Assembly (NCBI GenBank): GCA_022826965.1
Contig: JAJDTU010000013.1
Location: 186,001 to 250,000 of the forward strand
DNA from: Dehalococcoidia bacterium
Lineage (GTDB): Bacteria > Chloroflexota > Dehalococcoidia > Bin125
Reading direction: 5' to 3'
Length of the DNA: 64,000 nt
Position 1 is the stretch's first letter. Each line of letters begins with the position of its first letter. Position numbers and translations under genes: made by a program. Below, piece after piece: positions 40,534-49,840 of this stretch. The notes under the pieces are model-generated. The model saw only the letters and a program-made list of their open reading frames with translations, ran no database searches and was not told the origin of the DNA.

Positions 40534-43500
40534 ACACTCGACGACCGACGCCGTGAGCGGCGAGCCCGACCCATCTACATCAGCCTCCGCCGACCAGCCC
40601 TTCCGACCCGTCGGCTCGATCATGCCGCACCTCGAGCTCGAACAGCGCATCCGCGACTTCTGGCGCGAGCGCGACATCTTCCGCCGCTCGGTGGAAGAGC
40701 GGCCCGAGGACGACATCTTCTCCTTCTACGAAGGCCCGCCCACCGCCAACGGCACACCGGGTGTCCACCACGTACTTTCACGCGTGTTCAAGGACCTCTT
40801 CCCGCGCTACCAGACCATGCGCGGCAAGCGCGTCCCGCGCAAGGGCGGCTGGGACACCCACGGCCTGCCCGTCGAGATCGAGGTCGAGAAGATGCTCGGC
40901 CTCGACAGCAAGCCCGCGATCGAGAGCTACGGCATCGCCGAGTTCAACCGTCACTGCCGCGAATCCGTGATGGAGTACGTCCAGCAGTGGGAGGACATGA
41001 CCGACCGCGTCGCGTTCTGGATCGACATGTCCGACGCCTACCGCACCTACACGCCCGAGTACGTCGAATCCTGCTGGTGGATCTTCAAGACCCTCTGGGA
41101 CGTCGGCCTGATCTACGAGGCCCGCCGCACCACCCCGCATTGCCCGCGCTGCGAGTCCTCCCTCTCCAGCCACGAACTCTCCCAGGGCATGCAGGACGGC
41201 GTCCGCGACCAGGCCGTCACCGTCCGCTTCCGAGCCCACAACGATTCTCTGCCCGAGCAATTGCGCTGGGACGGCGCGACCGACTTCCTCGCCTGGACCA
41301 CCACGCCCTGGACCTTGCCGGCCAACTCCGGCCTCGCACTTAATGCCGCCGAGACCTACGCCGTGGTCGAGGTCTCGCCCACAGAGCGCCTGATCCTCGC
41401 CCGCCAACTGATCGCAGAGTCGCTCGACGGCATCGTCGACAACCCGACGGTCGTGGGCGCCGTGCCGGGCGCGGAACTGGTCGGCGTCACCTACGACGGC
41501 CTCTACGACCCCGACCGCTGGGGCGTCCCGACCTATCGCTTCGACGGCGCGCGCCTGCTCGAATGCCCGCCCGACGACGGCCCCCTGCCCCGGCGTCACG
41601 TCGCCGCCGCCGACTTCGTCGAGATGGAGAGCGGCACCGGCATCGTCCACATCGCGCCTGCCTTCGGTGAGGACGACTACCTGCTCGGCCGCGAGGTCGG
41701 ACTGCTCTTCCGCCAGCCGGTAGACCTCAGCGGCGGCATCGTCGGCGATCCCGACGCCGCCGACGCCCCCCCGTTCGTCGGCAAGTGGGTCAAAGACGCC
41801 GACCCGATCATCATGGATGACCTCGAGTCGCGCGGCCTGCTGCTGCGCAAGGACATCTACGAGCACACCTATCCCCACTGCTGGCGCTGCGACACGCCGC
41901 TGCTCTACTACGCCAAGCCGAGCTGGTACATCGCCACCTCGCAGGCCAAGGACTCGCTGACCAGCTCCAACGCCGACCTCATCCACTGGCACCCCGAACA
42001 CACCGGCACCGGACGCTACGGCGACTGGCTCGCCAACAACGTCGACTGGGCCGTCAGCCGCGAGCGCTACTGGGGCACCCCCCTCCCCTTCTGGCGCTGC
42101 GATGAGTGCAACGACGTCTCCTGCATCGGCTCATTCGACGAACTCCGCGAGCGCGCCAAGGCCTTCAGCGGCGTCGAGCCCGACCTCTCCGATCCGCACC
42201 GACCGTTCGTCGACGAGATCGAGATCGGCTGCGACAAGTGCCCGGGCGCCGCGCGCCGCTGCCCGGAAGTCGCCGACGCCTGGTTCGACTCCGGCGCGAT
42301 GCCCTACGCCCAGTGGCACTACCCCTTCGAGAACCAGGACCGCTTCGACGAGCGCTTCCCCGCCGATTTCATCTGCGAGGCCGTTGACCAGACCCGGGGC
42401 TGGTTCTACTCGCTCCACGCCGAGGCGGCCATGCTGCACCGCGCCGAGGCGGTGCCCGAACCGATCTCCTTCCGCCACGTGATCTCGCTTGGCCACATCC
42501 TCGACGAGGCCGGCGAGAAGATGTCCAAGTCGAAGGGCAACGTCGTCGACCCCTGGGAAGTGCTCGACGAAAGCGGCGCCGACGCTCTGCGCTGGTACTG
42601 CTACGTCGCCTCCCCCGCCGGTAACCCGAGACGCTTCTCACCACGCCTGGTCGGCGAAGCCCAGCGCCGGTTCCTCCACACCCTCTGGAACACCTACTCG
42701 TTCTTCGTCACCTACGCCAACATCGACAACTGGCAACCGACATCGCACGATGCACCGCCGGCCGTCGAACTCGATCGCTGGATCCTCAGCGAGTTGCACA
42801 GCCTGATCGGCCGCGTCACCGACGCCCTCGACGACTACGACGCCACCACAGCGGCACGCGAAATCGACCTCTTCGTCGACTCGCTCTCCAACTGGTACGT
42901 GCGACGCAGCCGCCGCCGATTCTGGTCGTCGGCCCGCAGTGGCGGCGCTGCCGACCTTGGCGCCAAGGAGAGCGCCTACCGCACGCTCTACGAGGTCCTG
43001 ACCACGCTAGCCAGGATGCTCGCTCCACTGACCCCCTATCTGGCCGAGGACATCTGGCGAAACCTCGCCGCCGAAGTCGATGCCGGTGCCGCAGAGTCCG
43101 TCCATCTCGCCGCCTGGCCGGTCGCCGACGCCTCCGCGATCGACGAACCGCTGAACCACGAGATGCAACTCGTCCAGCGCGTCGCCTCGCTCGGACGCTC
43201 GGCCCGCAGCGCCGCAGGGATCAAGGTGCGCCAGCCGCTGCCCTCAGTCAGCGTCGCCGTCCGATCGGCACAGGACGCCGAAGCCGTCGAGCGTCACCGC
43301 GACACCATCGCCGAGGAACTCAACGTCAAGTCCGTCACCCTCGCCGACGCCACGGCCGACGCCCGCCGCTACACGATCAAGCCCAACCTCCGCGTGCTCG
43401 GCCCCCGGATCGGCGCGAAGATTCCGGCCCTGCGATCGGCCCTGGCCGACCTCTCCCCGGAGCTCGCCGCGCAGATTGCGCAAGCGGCCGAAGCCGATCA

Positions 43501-43909
43501 GCCGATCGAAATCGAAGGCGTCCAACTACAGCCCGGCGATCTGCTCATCGAAGTCGACACCGACTCTGCCGCCGACGCGGCCTCAGCTGAGGACGAACGC
43601 TGCGCGGTACAGCTCTCCACCGAACTGACCGCCGACCTCGTCGCCGAAGGCAAAGCCCGCGAGGTGATCAACCGCGTCCAGTCCCTGCGCCGAGACTCAG
43701 GCCTCGATCCCGACGACCGTATCTCGCTGCAGATGGCCTCGGCTGATCGCGGACTCAACTCGGCTGTGTCAGAGTTTGAATCGTTGATCGCCGCCGAGAC
43801 GCTCGCCACCAACATCTCGGTCAACGGCGCAGACATGCAGCTCGCGGAACACCACACCGAAGCGGACATCGATGGCGCAGCAATCACCCTCGCGCTCGAC
43901 CGCGCCTAG
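40517..43909 (+). CDS. ileS: Isoleucyl-tRNA synthetase, type 2 (eukaryotic-like)
   Basis: 1130 residues from the ATG at 40517. The class I signatures are PPTANGTPGVHHV (HIGH region, 73-85) and KMSKSKGN (near 671). GGWDTHGLPVEIEVEK is the sequence typical of type 2 IleRS, where type 1 reads GWDCHGLP, and the CP1 editing region follows. DAWFDSGAMPYAQWHYPF lies before the KMSKS loop. A roughly 40-residue N-terminal extension precedes the core. It charges tRNA-Ile. Type 2 enzymes are commonly insensitive to mupirocin (known of the type, not tested here). Confidence 0.95.
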   Translation: MAQTAKHSTTDAVSGEPDPSTSASADQPFRPVGSIMPHLELEQRIRDFWRERDIFRRSVEERPEDDIFSFYEGPPTANGTPGVHHVLSRVFKDLFPRYQTMRGKRVPRKGGWDTHGLPVEIEVEKMLGLDSKPAIESYGIAEFNRHCRESVMEYVQQWEDMTDRVAFWIDMSDAYRTYTPEYVESCWWIFKTLWDVGLIYEARRTTPHCPRCESSLSSHELSQGMQDGVRDQAVTVRFRAHNDSLPEQLRWDGATDFLAWTTTPWTLPANSGLALNAAETYAVVEVSPTERLILARQLIAESLDGIVDNPTVVGAVPGAELVGVTYDGLYDPDRWGVPTYRFDGARLLECPPDDGPLPRRHVAAADFVEMESGTGIVHIAPAFGEDDYLLGREVGLLFRQPVDLSGGIVGDPDAADAPPFVGKWVKDADPIIMDDLESRGLLLRKDIYEHTYPHCWRCDTPLLYYAKPSWYIATSQAKDSLTSSNADLIHWHPEHTGTGRYGDWLANNVDWAVSRERYWGTPLPFWRCDECNDVSCIGSFDELRERAKAFSGVEPDLSDPHRPFVDEIEIGCDKCPGAARRCPEVADAWFDSGAMPYAQWHYPFENQDRFDERFPADFICEAVDQTRGWFYSLHAEAAMLHRAEAVPEPISFRHVISLGHILDEAGEKMSKSKGNVVDPWEVLDESGADALRWYCYVASPAGNPRRFSPRLVGEAQRRFLHTLWNTYSFFVTYANIDNWQPTSHDAPPAVELDRWILSELHSLIGRVTDALDDYDATTAAREIDLFVDSLSNWYVRRSRRRFWSSARSGGAADLGAKESAYRTLYEVLTTLARMLAPLTPYLAEDIWRNLAAEVDAGAAESVHLAAWPVADASAIDEPLNHEMQLVQRVASLGRSARSAAGIKVRQPLPSVSVAVRSAQDAEAVERHRDTIAEELNVKSVTLADATADARRYTIKPNLRVLGPRIGAKIPALRSALADLSPELAAQIAQAAEADQPIEIEGVQLQPGDLLIEVDTDSAADAASAEDERCAVQLSTELTADLVAEGKAREVINRVQSLRRDSGLDPDDRISLQMASADRGLNSAVSEFESLIAAETLATNISVNGADMQLAEHHTEADIDGAAITLALDRA

Positions 43910-43933
43910 GCGAATCCAAAGCACAGCTCCCTT

Positions 43934-43986
43934 CCCCTCTCCCCCCGCGGAGCGGGGGGAGATGTCCCGTAGGGACAGAGGGGGGC
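43934..43986 (+). repeat. Family C hairpin repeat, copy 1
   Basis: It contains CCCCCCGC-GGA-GCGGGGGG followed by GTCCC-GTA-GGGAC and ends AGAGGGGGGC. It lies between the convergent ileS and yihY genes, where it may serve as a two-way terminator. Copy 2 is on the other side of yihY, in the same orientation. Confidence 0.7.
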
Positions 43987-43997
43987 ACTCCCCCGCC

Positions 43998-45116
43998 TCA
44001 CTCGTCACCAAGCCGCTCGCTGCGCTCCGCCGCGCGACGTTCGACTCGCGCCGACCGAGCCTCCTCGTCGGGCGCAGCGGTGGGGATGGGCTGATCGTGG
44101 ATCAACTGACGAGCCGCCACGTTGAGCACCCGCTCGCGCAACGACGCGGCTTCGGCCTCTTCCGCTTCCTCTTCGTCGTAATGGCCGTACATCACACGCG
44201 GCCACTCCGCCGCAATCTCCGCGCCGAAGAGCAGCACGCAGGCAGCCAGGTAGACGAAGAAGAGCAGCGCGATCGCGGCGCCCAGCGAACCGTAGATCGC
44301 GTCATAGTTGGTGAAGTTGCGCAGGTAGAACGCGAATCCGTGCTTCAGCGCTTCGAACAGCAACGCGCCGACCAGCGCTCCCGCGACCACATCGCGCACC
44401 CGCGTCGTCACGCTCGGGACCACTTTGTAGATGATCGTGAACGTCGTCCACGTGAGCAGGAACGGCAGCAGGACCGTGACCACGCGGAAGAACCCACTCG
44501 CCTCCGCCCCGAACGGACCCAGCGAATCCGACACCGAGTCGGACACGTCCGTGCCGACCTGCAGCACCGCCGTCGCGCCGATCGATATCGTCAGCAACCC
44601 GCCCACACCCAGCACCAGGCCCAGGTCGACCAGCTTGCCCCGCACGAACGGTCGGCGGAACTCGAGATCCCACGCCGTATCCAGGCTGAAGCGCAGCGCC
44701 GACATCATCCCCGTCGCCGCCCAGATCAGACCCAGGATCGAGATCACGCCGACCGCCGAGCGTCCGCTCGCGATCGGCTCGATCAGCGCCTCGAGATCCT
44801 CCTTGCCCGCGCCGGACTGCAGCGGCAGCAGGTCGAACAGCCCGTCCACCACCTGTTCGCGCAGGCCGTCGTCGGTCAGCAGCACGCCCGCGATCGAGAC
44901 CACCAGGATCGCCAGCGGGAAGAGCGAGAAGAAGACGTAGTACGACATCGAAGCCGCGAGCTGCGCGCAGTGGTCATCCAGAAACTCCGACACCGAGCGC
45001 TTGGCCAGCAGTTGCAGGTCGGTCCGCCACCAGCCCAGGTGCAGAACCAACCACCGCCGCCAGCGCGCCCAGCGCCGCCGAAGCGACTCAATATCAATCG
45101 GCAATGCCCATCTCAT
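43998..45116 (-). CDS. YihY/BrkB family membrane protein
   Basis: 372 residues with six or more membrane segments. Family blocks are CAQLAASMSYYVFFSLFPLA, IWAATGMMSALRFSLDTAW, and NYDAIYGSLGAAIALLFFVY. The C-terminal tail is acidic then Arg-rich. Often labelled virulence factor BrkB or RNase BN in error, its real function is unsettled. The gene stands alone between two family C repeats and is divergent from proB. Confidence 0.9.
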   Translation of the reverse strand: MRWALPIDIESLRRRWARWRRWLVLHLGWWRTDLQLLAKRSVSEFLDDHCAQLAASMSYYVFFSLFPLAILVVSIAGVLLTDDGLREQVVDGLFDLLPLQSGAGKEDLEALIEPIASGRSAVGVISILGLIWAATGMMSALRFSLDTAWDLEFRRPFVRGKLVDLGLVLGVGGLLTISIGATAVLQVGTDVSDSVSDSLGPFGAEASGFFRVVTVLLPFLLTWTTFTIIYKVVPSVTTRVRDVVAGALVGALLFEALKHGFAFYLRNFTNYDAIYGSLGAAIALLFFVYLAACVLLFGAEIAAEWPRVMYGHYDEEEAEEAEAASLRERVLNVAARQLIHDQPIPTAAPDEEARSARVERRAAERSERLGDE

Positions 45117-45235
45117 ACCGCCATTATCTGCTCTCTACGCGAACACAAGAAGTCCGCTTCCCCCTCTGGTGCGAGACTCGCCGGCCCCTTCGGTTTTCTC
45201 CCCCCGTTGGGGCAGATGCCGCCCCCTCCCCTTTT

Positions 45236-45283
45236 CTCCCCCCGCTCCGCGGGGGGAGATGTCCCGTAGGGACAGAGGGGGGC
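45236..45283 (+). repeat. Family C hairpin repeat, copy 2
   Basis: It contains CCCCCCGC-TCC-GCGGGGGG, then GTCCC-GTA-GGGAC and AGAGGGGGGC. The first stem is identical to copy 1 while the loop triplet differs (TCC versus GGA). It lies in the yihY-proB divergent promoter region (45117-45334), where nothing else is evident. Confidence 0.7.
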
Positions 45284-45334
45284 TCCCCACCCCACCGCCA
45301 TCAATGACACCAACCGCAACACCCCTCTAGCGCC

Positions 45335-46462
45335 ATGACCGACCCCCAACCCCGCCGCATCATCTGCAAGCTCGGCACCAACCTGCTCACCTCCGGCAGC
45401 GACCGACTCGATCCGGGCGTACTGCAAGAGGTCGTGCGGCAGGTCGCCGATCTGCGCAGCGAAGGCGCGCAGGTGGCGGTGGTCACCTCCGGCGCGGTCA
45501 CCGCTGGGCAAGCCCGCGTCGGCGTCACCCGCACCCGCTCCTCCGTCGGAGCCCGGCAGGCCCTGGCTGCCATCGGCCAGGCCCAGCTCGTCCAGCGCTA
45601 CGACTCCCTCCTCCAGCGCTACGGCCTCACCGCCGCCCAGGCGCTGATCACGCGAGGCGACGTCGCCGAACGCCGCGGCTACCTCAACGTCCGCAATACC
45701 CTGCTGCGCCTGCTCCAGTACGGCGTCGTGCCGATCATCAACGAGAACGATGTCGTCGCCGACGAGGAGCTGCGCGGCGGAGCGTTCGGTGAGAACGACG
45801 CCCTCTCTGCCCTGATCGCCAACCTGATCGACGCCGACCTCCTAATCCTGCTCAGCGATGTCGATGGCGTCTACGACCGCGACCCACGCGCGCACGACGA
45901 CGCGCGCCTGATTCCCATGCTCCGCAATCCCGCCTCGATGATGCAGGCCGCCGGTGATGTCGACGAACGCAGCCGCGGCGGCATGCGGGCCAAGCTCGAG
46001 GCCGCCCGCCGCGCCTCGGCCGGCGGCGCCGAAGTCGTCATCGCCTCCGGACACGAGCCCAACGTGATCGTCCGGATCGCCGGCGGCGAACGCCTGGGCA
46101 CCCTGATTCCCGCCGACACGACGGTCCGCGACAGCCGAGAACGCTGGCTGCTCGCCGGTCTGCACAATGGCGAAGGGATCGACCTCGATCACGGCGCCGT
46201 CCTCGCCCTGACCACGCAGGGACGCAGCCTGCTCCCCGCCGGTATCACCAACGTCCGAGGGCAGTTCGAGCGCGGCGACATCATCCAGCTTTACGGCGAC
46301 GACGACATCCCGGTCGCTGTCGGAATCAGCAACTACTCCTCCGCCGAGACCATCAGGATCCGCGGCAAGAAATCCTCCCAGATCGCCGACGAACTCGGCT
46401 ACAACTACGGCTCCGCCGTCGTCCACCGCAACAACCTCGCCCTGCTCCCCAACCCCGACTAA
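45335..46462 (+). CDS. proB: Glutamate 5-kinase with PUA domain
   Basis: 375 residues. The amino-acid kinase domain (1 to about 260) shows RRIICKLGTNLL, VVTSGAVTAGQARVG and IINENDVVADEE, the last from the Glu-binding loop, and a C-terminal PUA domain (about 280-370) ends with a strand pair. It phosphorylates glutamate in the first step of proline synthesis. proA is not in the window. The gene stands alone, downstream of a repeat-bearing intergenic region. Confidence 0.93.
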   Translation: MTDPQPRRIICKLGTNLLTSGSDRLDPGVLQEVVRQVADLRSEGAQVAVVTSGAVTAGQARVGVTRTRSSVGARQALAAIGQAQLVQRYDSLLQRYGLTAAQALITRGDVAERRGYLNVRNTLLRLLQYGVVPIINENDVVADEELRGGAFGENDALSALIANLIDADLLILLSDVDGVYDRDPRAHDDARLIPMLRNPASMMQAAGDVDERSRGGMRAKLEAARRASAGGAEVVIASGHEPNVIVRIAGGERLGTLIPADTTVRDSRERWLLAGLHNGEGIDLDHGAVLALTTQGRSLLPAGITNVRGQFERGDIIQLYGDDDIPVAVGISNYSSAETIRIRGKKSSQIADELGYNYGSAVVHRNNLALLPNPD

Positions 46463-46484
46463 CCAACCTCGACCCCGCCACACC

Positions 46485-46690
46485 AAAGTCGGCCCCGCGA
46501 AGGCGGGGACCTCGCGCACCCAAACACCTCAAAGTCGGCCCCGCGAAGGCGGGGCCCCGCACCGCTGCCCCTATCCCCGCTCCCCCTCTGACCCCCTCTC
46601 CCTCTGGGAGAGGGCTGGGGTGAGGGCTCCCCGCTCCCTCTGGGAGAGCCTGCCCCGTGCTTGACACGGGGACTGGGGTGAGCCCCCCTC
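46485..46690 (+). repeat. Composite repeats: two family B hairpins and two family A copies before the HTH gene
   Basis: AAAGTCGGCCCCGCGAAGGC occurs at 46485 and 46531. The second is followed by family A, CTCTCCC-TCT-GGGAGAG with GGCTGGGGTGAGGG, ending at 46626, and by a truncated family A copy to about 46690. The stretch 46531-46626 recurs at 47509-47605 with the same order of elements. The 46463-46772 gap holds only these repeats and the HTH gene RBS. Confidence 0.7.
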
Positions 46691-46772
46691 CGACAACCAC
46701 AACACACCAACACCGAACACCCATTCGCTATAGTCAACAGAACACATGTGCCATCTAGCGAAGGAGCCAGCC

Positions 46773-47468
46773 ATGTCCATCCCGCCCAAACGACGCCGCC
46801 GCGCCCTCAGCATCCACCTCCTCACCCAGCGCGGATTCGACCAGCAGAAGATCGCCCTCGCCCTCAACGTCTCCCGCGCCACCGTCCGCTCAGACCTCCA
46901 GCTGGTCGAAACCCACTGGAGCCAGCTCGCCGCCGCCGCGGCCGATGACCTCTTGCTCCAGTCGCTGCAACTGCTCCAGTCCCGGCTGGTCATGGCCCTC
47001 GGACACGACCCCGTCGACCACAACGCCGACCGTCTCACGCCGGTCGACTACCTCCGCGCCCGCGACGCCCGCGAGACCCAGTTCAACAGTCTCTCCCGCG
47101 AAATCCGCCGCACCGTCCACGACGTCCACCGCCGAGCGGAACAGCGAGTCGACCAGCCCGAGCTGTTCGAGGACCTGGCCGGCGAAGCGCAAGAACCTGC
47201 AGAAACCATGCCGGATTTAAGCAAAATTGACCACCCCAACTCCACGATCTCCAGTCCAGAGCAGGAGATCGTCCCGTCCGAGGCCTCAGAAGAAAAAACG
47301 CCGCCCGAACCCACCGAACCCGACGACACCGACGCCCTGATCCGCGAAGCCGTCCAGCGCTACCACCAACTCCAGGGCCGACCACAGGAGGAAATCCTCG
47401 AATCCATCCACCAACTCACCCACCCAACCAACCAGGAGCCCCCCATCTACGCCAATGCCGCCGGCTAG
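46773..47468 (+). CDS. Helix-turn-helix protein of unknown function
   Basis: 231 residues from an ATG with a strong RBS (AAGGAG). The N-terminal third is a DNA-binding HTH (RRRALSIHLLTQRGFDQQKI, ALNVSRATVRSDLQLVE), followed by a helical region and an acidic Pro/Glu-rich segment, then a short Gln-rich C-terminus. No signal peptide or catalytic motif. It may resemble small DNA-packaging or resolvase-like HTH proteins, but no family is certain. Near-identical composite repeats flank it on both sides. Confidence 0.6.
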   Translation: MSIPPKRRRRALSIHLLTQRGFDQQKIALALNVSRATVRSDLQLVETHWSQLAAAAADDLLLQSLQLLQSRLVMALGHDPVDHNADRLTPVDYLRARDARETQFNSLSREIRRTVHDVHRRAEQRVDQPELFEDLAGEAQEPAETMPDLSKIDHPNSTISSPEQEIVPSEASEEKTPPEPTEPDDTDALIREAVQRYHQLQGRPQEEILESIHQLTHPTNQEPPIYANAAG

Positions 47469-47486
47469 CCCCTCCCCCTCCGTCTG

Positions 47487-47820
47487 GAGACCCGCGCGTA
47501 AACCAACCAAAGTCGGCCCCGCGAAGGCGGGGCCCCGCGCCGCGCTCCCTGCGGTCCCCGCTCCCTCTGATCCCCTCTCCCTCTGGGAGAGGGCTAGGGT
47601 GAGGGATCCCCTTTCCCGCTGGGAGAAGGGCAGAGCCTGCCCCTACCTACGCGGGGACAGAGGATCCCTCCCGTTTCCCTCTCCCCCCGCTCCGCGGGGG
47701 GAGATGCCGAAGGCAGAGGGGGGCACGCCCCAATCGCCCCGTCCGCCCCCCTCCCCTTCCGGTCCCCTCTCCCTTTGGGAGAGGGTTAGGGTGAGGGCTC
47801 CCGCTGGGAGAGGGCTAGAG
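47487..47820 (+). repeat. Composite repeats after the HTH gene: families A, B and C
   Basis: GCGCGTAAACCAACCAAAGT leads into family B (GGCCCCGC-GAAG-GCGGGGCC) and family A (ends near 47605). A family C copy at 47677-47724 has its second hairpin changed from GTCCC-GTA-GGGAC to GCC-GAA-GGC. More family A copies follow to about 47820. The 47469-47865 gap contains no gene, only these repeats. Confidence 0.7.
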
Positions 47821-47865
47821 CCTGCCCCAGGCTGCGCGAGACCGATCACCCTTTACGATCTCCTC

Positions 47866-48744
47866 ATGACCCAACTCACCGACTATCCCGCCTCTCAGAT
47901 CTACTTCTCCCAACGCCTGCGCCTGCACTACGTCGACTGGGGCAACCCGACCGCTCCGGCCCTGATCCTCGTCCACGGAGGGCGCGACCATTGCCGCTCC
48001 TGGGACTGGGTCGCGCTGGCGCTCAAGGACCGCTACCACGTGATCGCTCCCGACCTGCGCGGACACGGCGACTCGGAGTGGGTCAACGGCTCCGGCTACG
48101 CGATGATCGACTATGTGTACGACCTTGCGCAGCTCGTCCGCCAGAAGCATCTTGCGCCCGTCACACTCCTCGGACACTCGCTCGGCGGCCGCATCTGCCT
48201 CGAGTACGCCGGCATCTATCCCGAGCGGGTGGCGAAACTGATCGCCGTCGAGGGCCTGAGCCCCTCCCGCCGGGTTACCGACACGCATTCCGCCGTCCCT
48301 GCTCACCAGCGCATGTCCGAGTGGGTGTCCGAGACCCACCGCTTCGCCGGCCGCTTGCCTCGCCGCTATCCCACGCTCGAAGACGCCGTCGAACGGATGC
48401 AGGAAGCCAACCCCCGTCTCTCGGACGAACAGGCGCTCCACCTCACCACTCACGCCGTGCATCAGAACGAGGACGGCACGTTCATCTGGAAGTTCGACAA
48501 CTACGCCCGCTCGTCTTCGCCCTATCCGTTCAACGAGACCGACGCCGAAGAGATCTGGTCCAGGGTCCGAATGCCGACCCTCCTGATCGCCGGACTCGAA
48601 TCCCAGGGCGACCCCAACGAAGACGAGCGCACCAGGTCCTTCCCGCAGGCGAAGAGAGTGGGAATCGCGGACGCCGGTCACTGGGTCCACCACGACCAGC
48701 TGGATGCCTTTCTCAGCGAAGTGAATACGTTCCTCAAGGGGTAG
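47866..48744 (+). CDS. Alpha/beta-fold hydrolase
   Basis: 292 residues from the ATG at 47866. The oxyanion motif ILVHGG, the nucleophile elbow LLGHSLGG with its Ser, a late Asp (SQGDPNEDERT region) and a His in DAGHWVHHDQ complete the triad of the fold. The product likely hydrolyses esters, lactones or C-C bonds, or removes halogen. It is 2 bases before the next lipoprotein gene, so the two may be co-transcribed. Confidence 0.87.
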   Translation: MTQLTDYPASQIYFSQRLRLHYVDWGNPTAPALILVHGGRDHCRSWDWVALALKDRYHVIAPDLRGHGDSEWVNGSGYAMIDYVYDLAQLVRQKHLAPVTLLGHSLGGRICLEYAGIYPERVAKLIAVEGLSPSRRVTDTHSAVPAHQRMSEWVSETHRFAGRLPRRYPTLEDAVERMQEANPRLSDEQALHLTTHAVHQNEDGTFIWKFDNYARSSSPYPFNETDAEEIWSRVRMPTLLIAGLESQGDPNEDERTRSFPQAKRVGIADAGHWVHHDQLDAFLSEVNTFLKG

Positions 48745-48746
48745 CA

Positions 48747-49808
48747 GTGATTCGGTTGCTTGCTGGGTGGATGCTTCTGGTTGTTGGCGTAGCGATGGCG
48801 GCTTGCGCAGCGGACGAGGACCAACAGTCGAGCCAGCCAGCCCATTCAGCAGCGGCTGCTCAGGATGAAGAGCAACAGGCCGCTGAGCCAGCGGCACAGC
48901 AGACAGCCGAGGCACAACGGTCTGCACCGACACCGCAAGTAGCCGAAGAGATCGAAGAGCAGGAAGAGCAGCCAGCGGTGCCGAACCAACCGCCTGTCGC
49001 TGACGCAGGTGAAGACGTCCAGTTCAGTCTCGATGTGGGGTTGGTTCAACTGTCTGGCGGCGGCAGTCTTGATCCAGAAGAAGAACAGTTGACGTTTTCA
49101 TGGGAGCAAACGTTTGGGCCTGAGGTCCAATTGCTCATCGACGATGCTTCTCCCTCGGAAGCTACGTTTGAGCCTCCCGGTGAAGAAGGAGTCGTGGTCT
49201 TTGTCCTCACAGTCACAGATCCTCATGGCGCGACTGACACGGCGCGGATACAGGTCTCGTTCAAGGAGATATCCGCGCTTGCGACGGAATCGTCTGATGG
49301 CGAAACAACAACCAGCGCTTCAGCGTTTTCCCCCACGATCACGCACCAGTCCCACGAGCCCTTCGCTACCTATCCCAACGGCATTCTGTACAAGGCATTC
49401 AGCGATCCGGAGGCGGGAACGACCAGCACGCAAATCAGCATGGACGGCATGTACGGCAATCTGACCCTGGATCTGGTCTGCGCTCGGAGGCAGGCTCTAG
49501 CGGGTTTCAAGATGCACGACCCCCTGGCTCTCCTAGCAGGTCACAGTGAGGGCGACTTCTTGTCTGTCGAGCTAAGCGGACCGGGCAATCTGCGTCGTTG
49601 GTGGATGGTGATTTACGTCGTAGACATGCCAACGGTTCTACTATCGGACGCCTTTGACGGCTTCTCTCCGGTATGGCAGCGACTGCTCCGAGGCGGAAGG
49701 TTGACAGTGCAGGTAGAGTCATCTCCTCTGCAGGCAGACTCGTTTGAGTTGGATTCACTACTCGACGTCCCGGTGTTTCCCAACTTGGTCAACTGCGGCA
49801 CCTACTGA
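48747..49808 (+). CDS. PKD-domain lipoprotein with a C-terminal paired-Cys module
   Basis: 353 residues from a GTG with an AAGGGG RBS. A signal (IRLLAGWMLLVVGVAMAAC) and lipobox Cys are followed by a Gln/Glu/Ala-rich linker, a PKD-type domain (about 90-175; PPVADAGEDVQFSLDV, FVLTVTDPHGATDTARIQV) and a module ending LVNCGTY that matches the two modules of the lipoprotein at 25042-26157. The module opens with Cys in LDLVCARRQ. Probably a cell-surface binding or structural protein. Function unknown. Confidence 0.75.
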   Translation: MIRLLAGWMLLVVGVAMAACAADEDQQSSQPAHSAAAAQDEEQQAAEPAAQQTAEAQRSAPTPQVAEEIEEQEEQPAVPNQPPVADAGEDVQFSLDVGLVQLSGGGSLDPEEEQLTFSWEQTFGPEVQLLIDDASPSEATFEPPGEEGVVVFVLTVTDPHGATDTARIQVSFKEISALATESSDGETTTSASAFSPTITHQSHEPFATYPNGILYKAFSDPEAGTTSTQISMDGMYGNLTLDLVCARRQALAGFKMHDPLALLAGHSEGDFLSVELSGPGNLRRWWMVIYVVDMPTVLLSDAFDGFSPVWQRLLRGGRLTVQVESSPLQADSFELDSLLDVPVFPNLVNCGTY

Positions 49809-49840
49809 CGGGCACGTGCTCCGCGCGTATCCTCAGCGCC

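Noticed and set aside
40778-42001. 407-codon open frame on the minus strand within ileS
   Set aside because: It is antisense to a confident synthetase gene, has no recognisable domain and reflects high GC codon bias.
43872-45269. 465-codon plus-strand frame across yihY
   Set aside because: Antisense to a clear membrane protein, Arg/His/Gln-rich without domain signals.
46773-47468. HTH gene as a prophage remnant (terminase small subunit)
   Set aside because: No other phage genes are nearby and the similarity is limited to a generic HTH.
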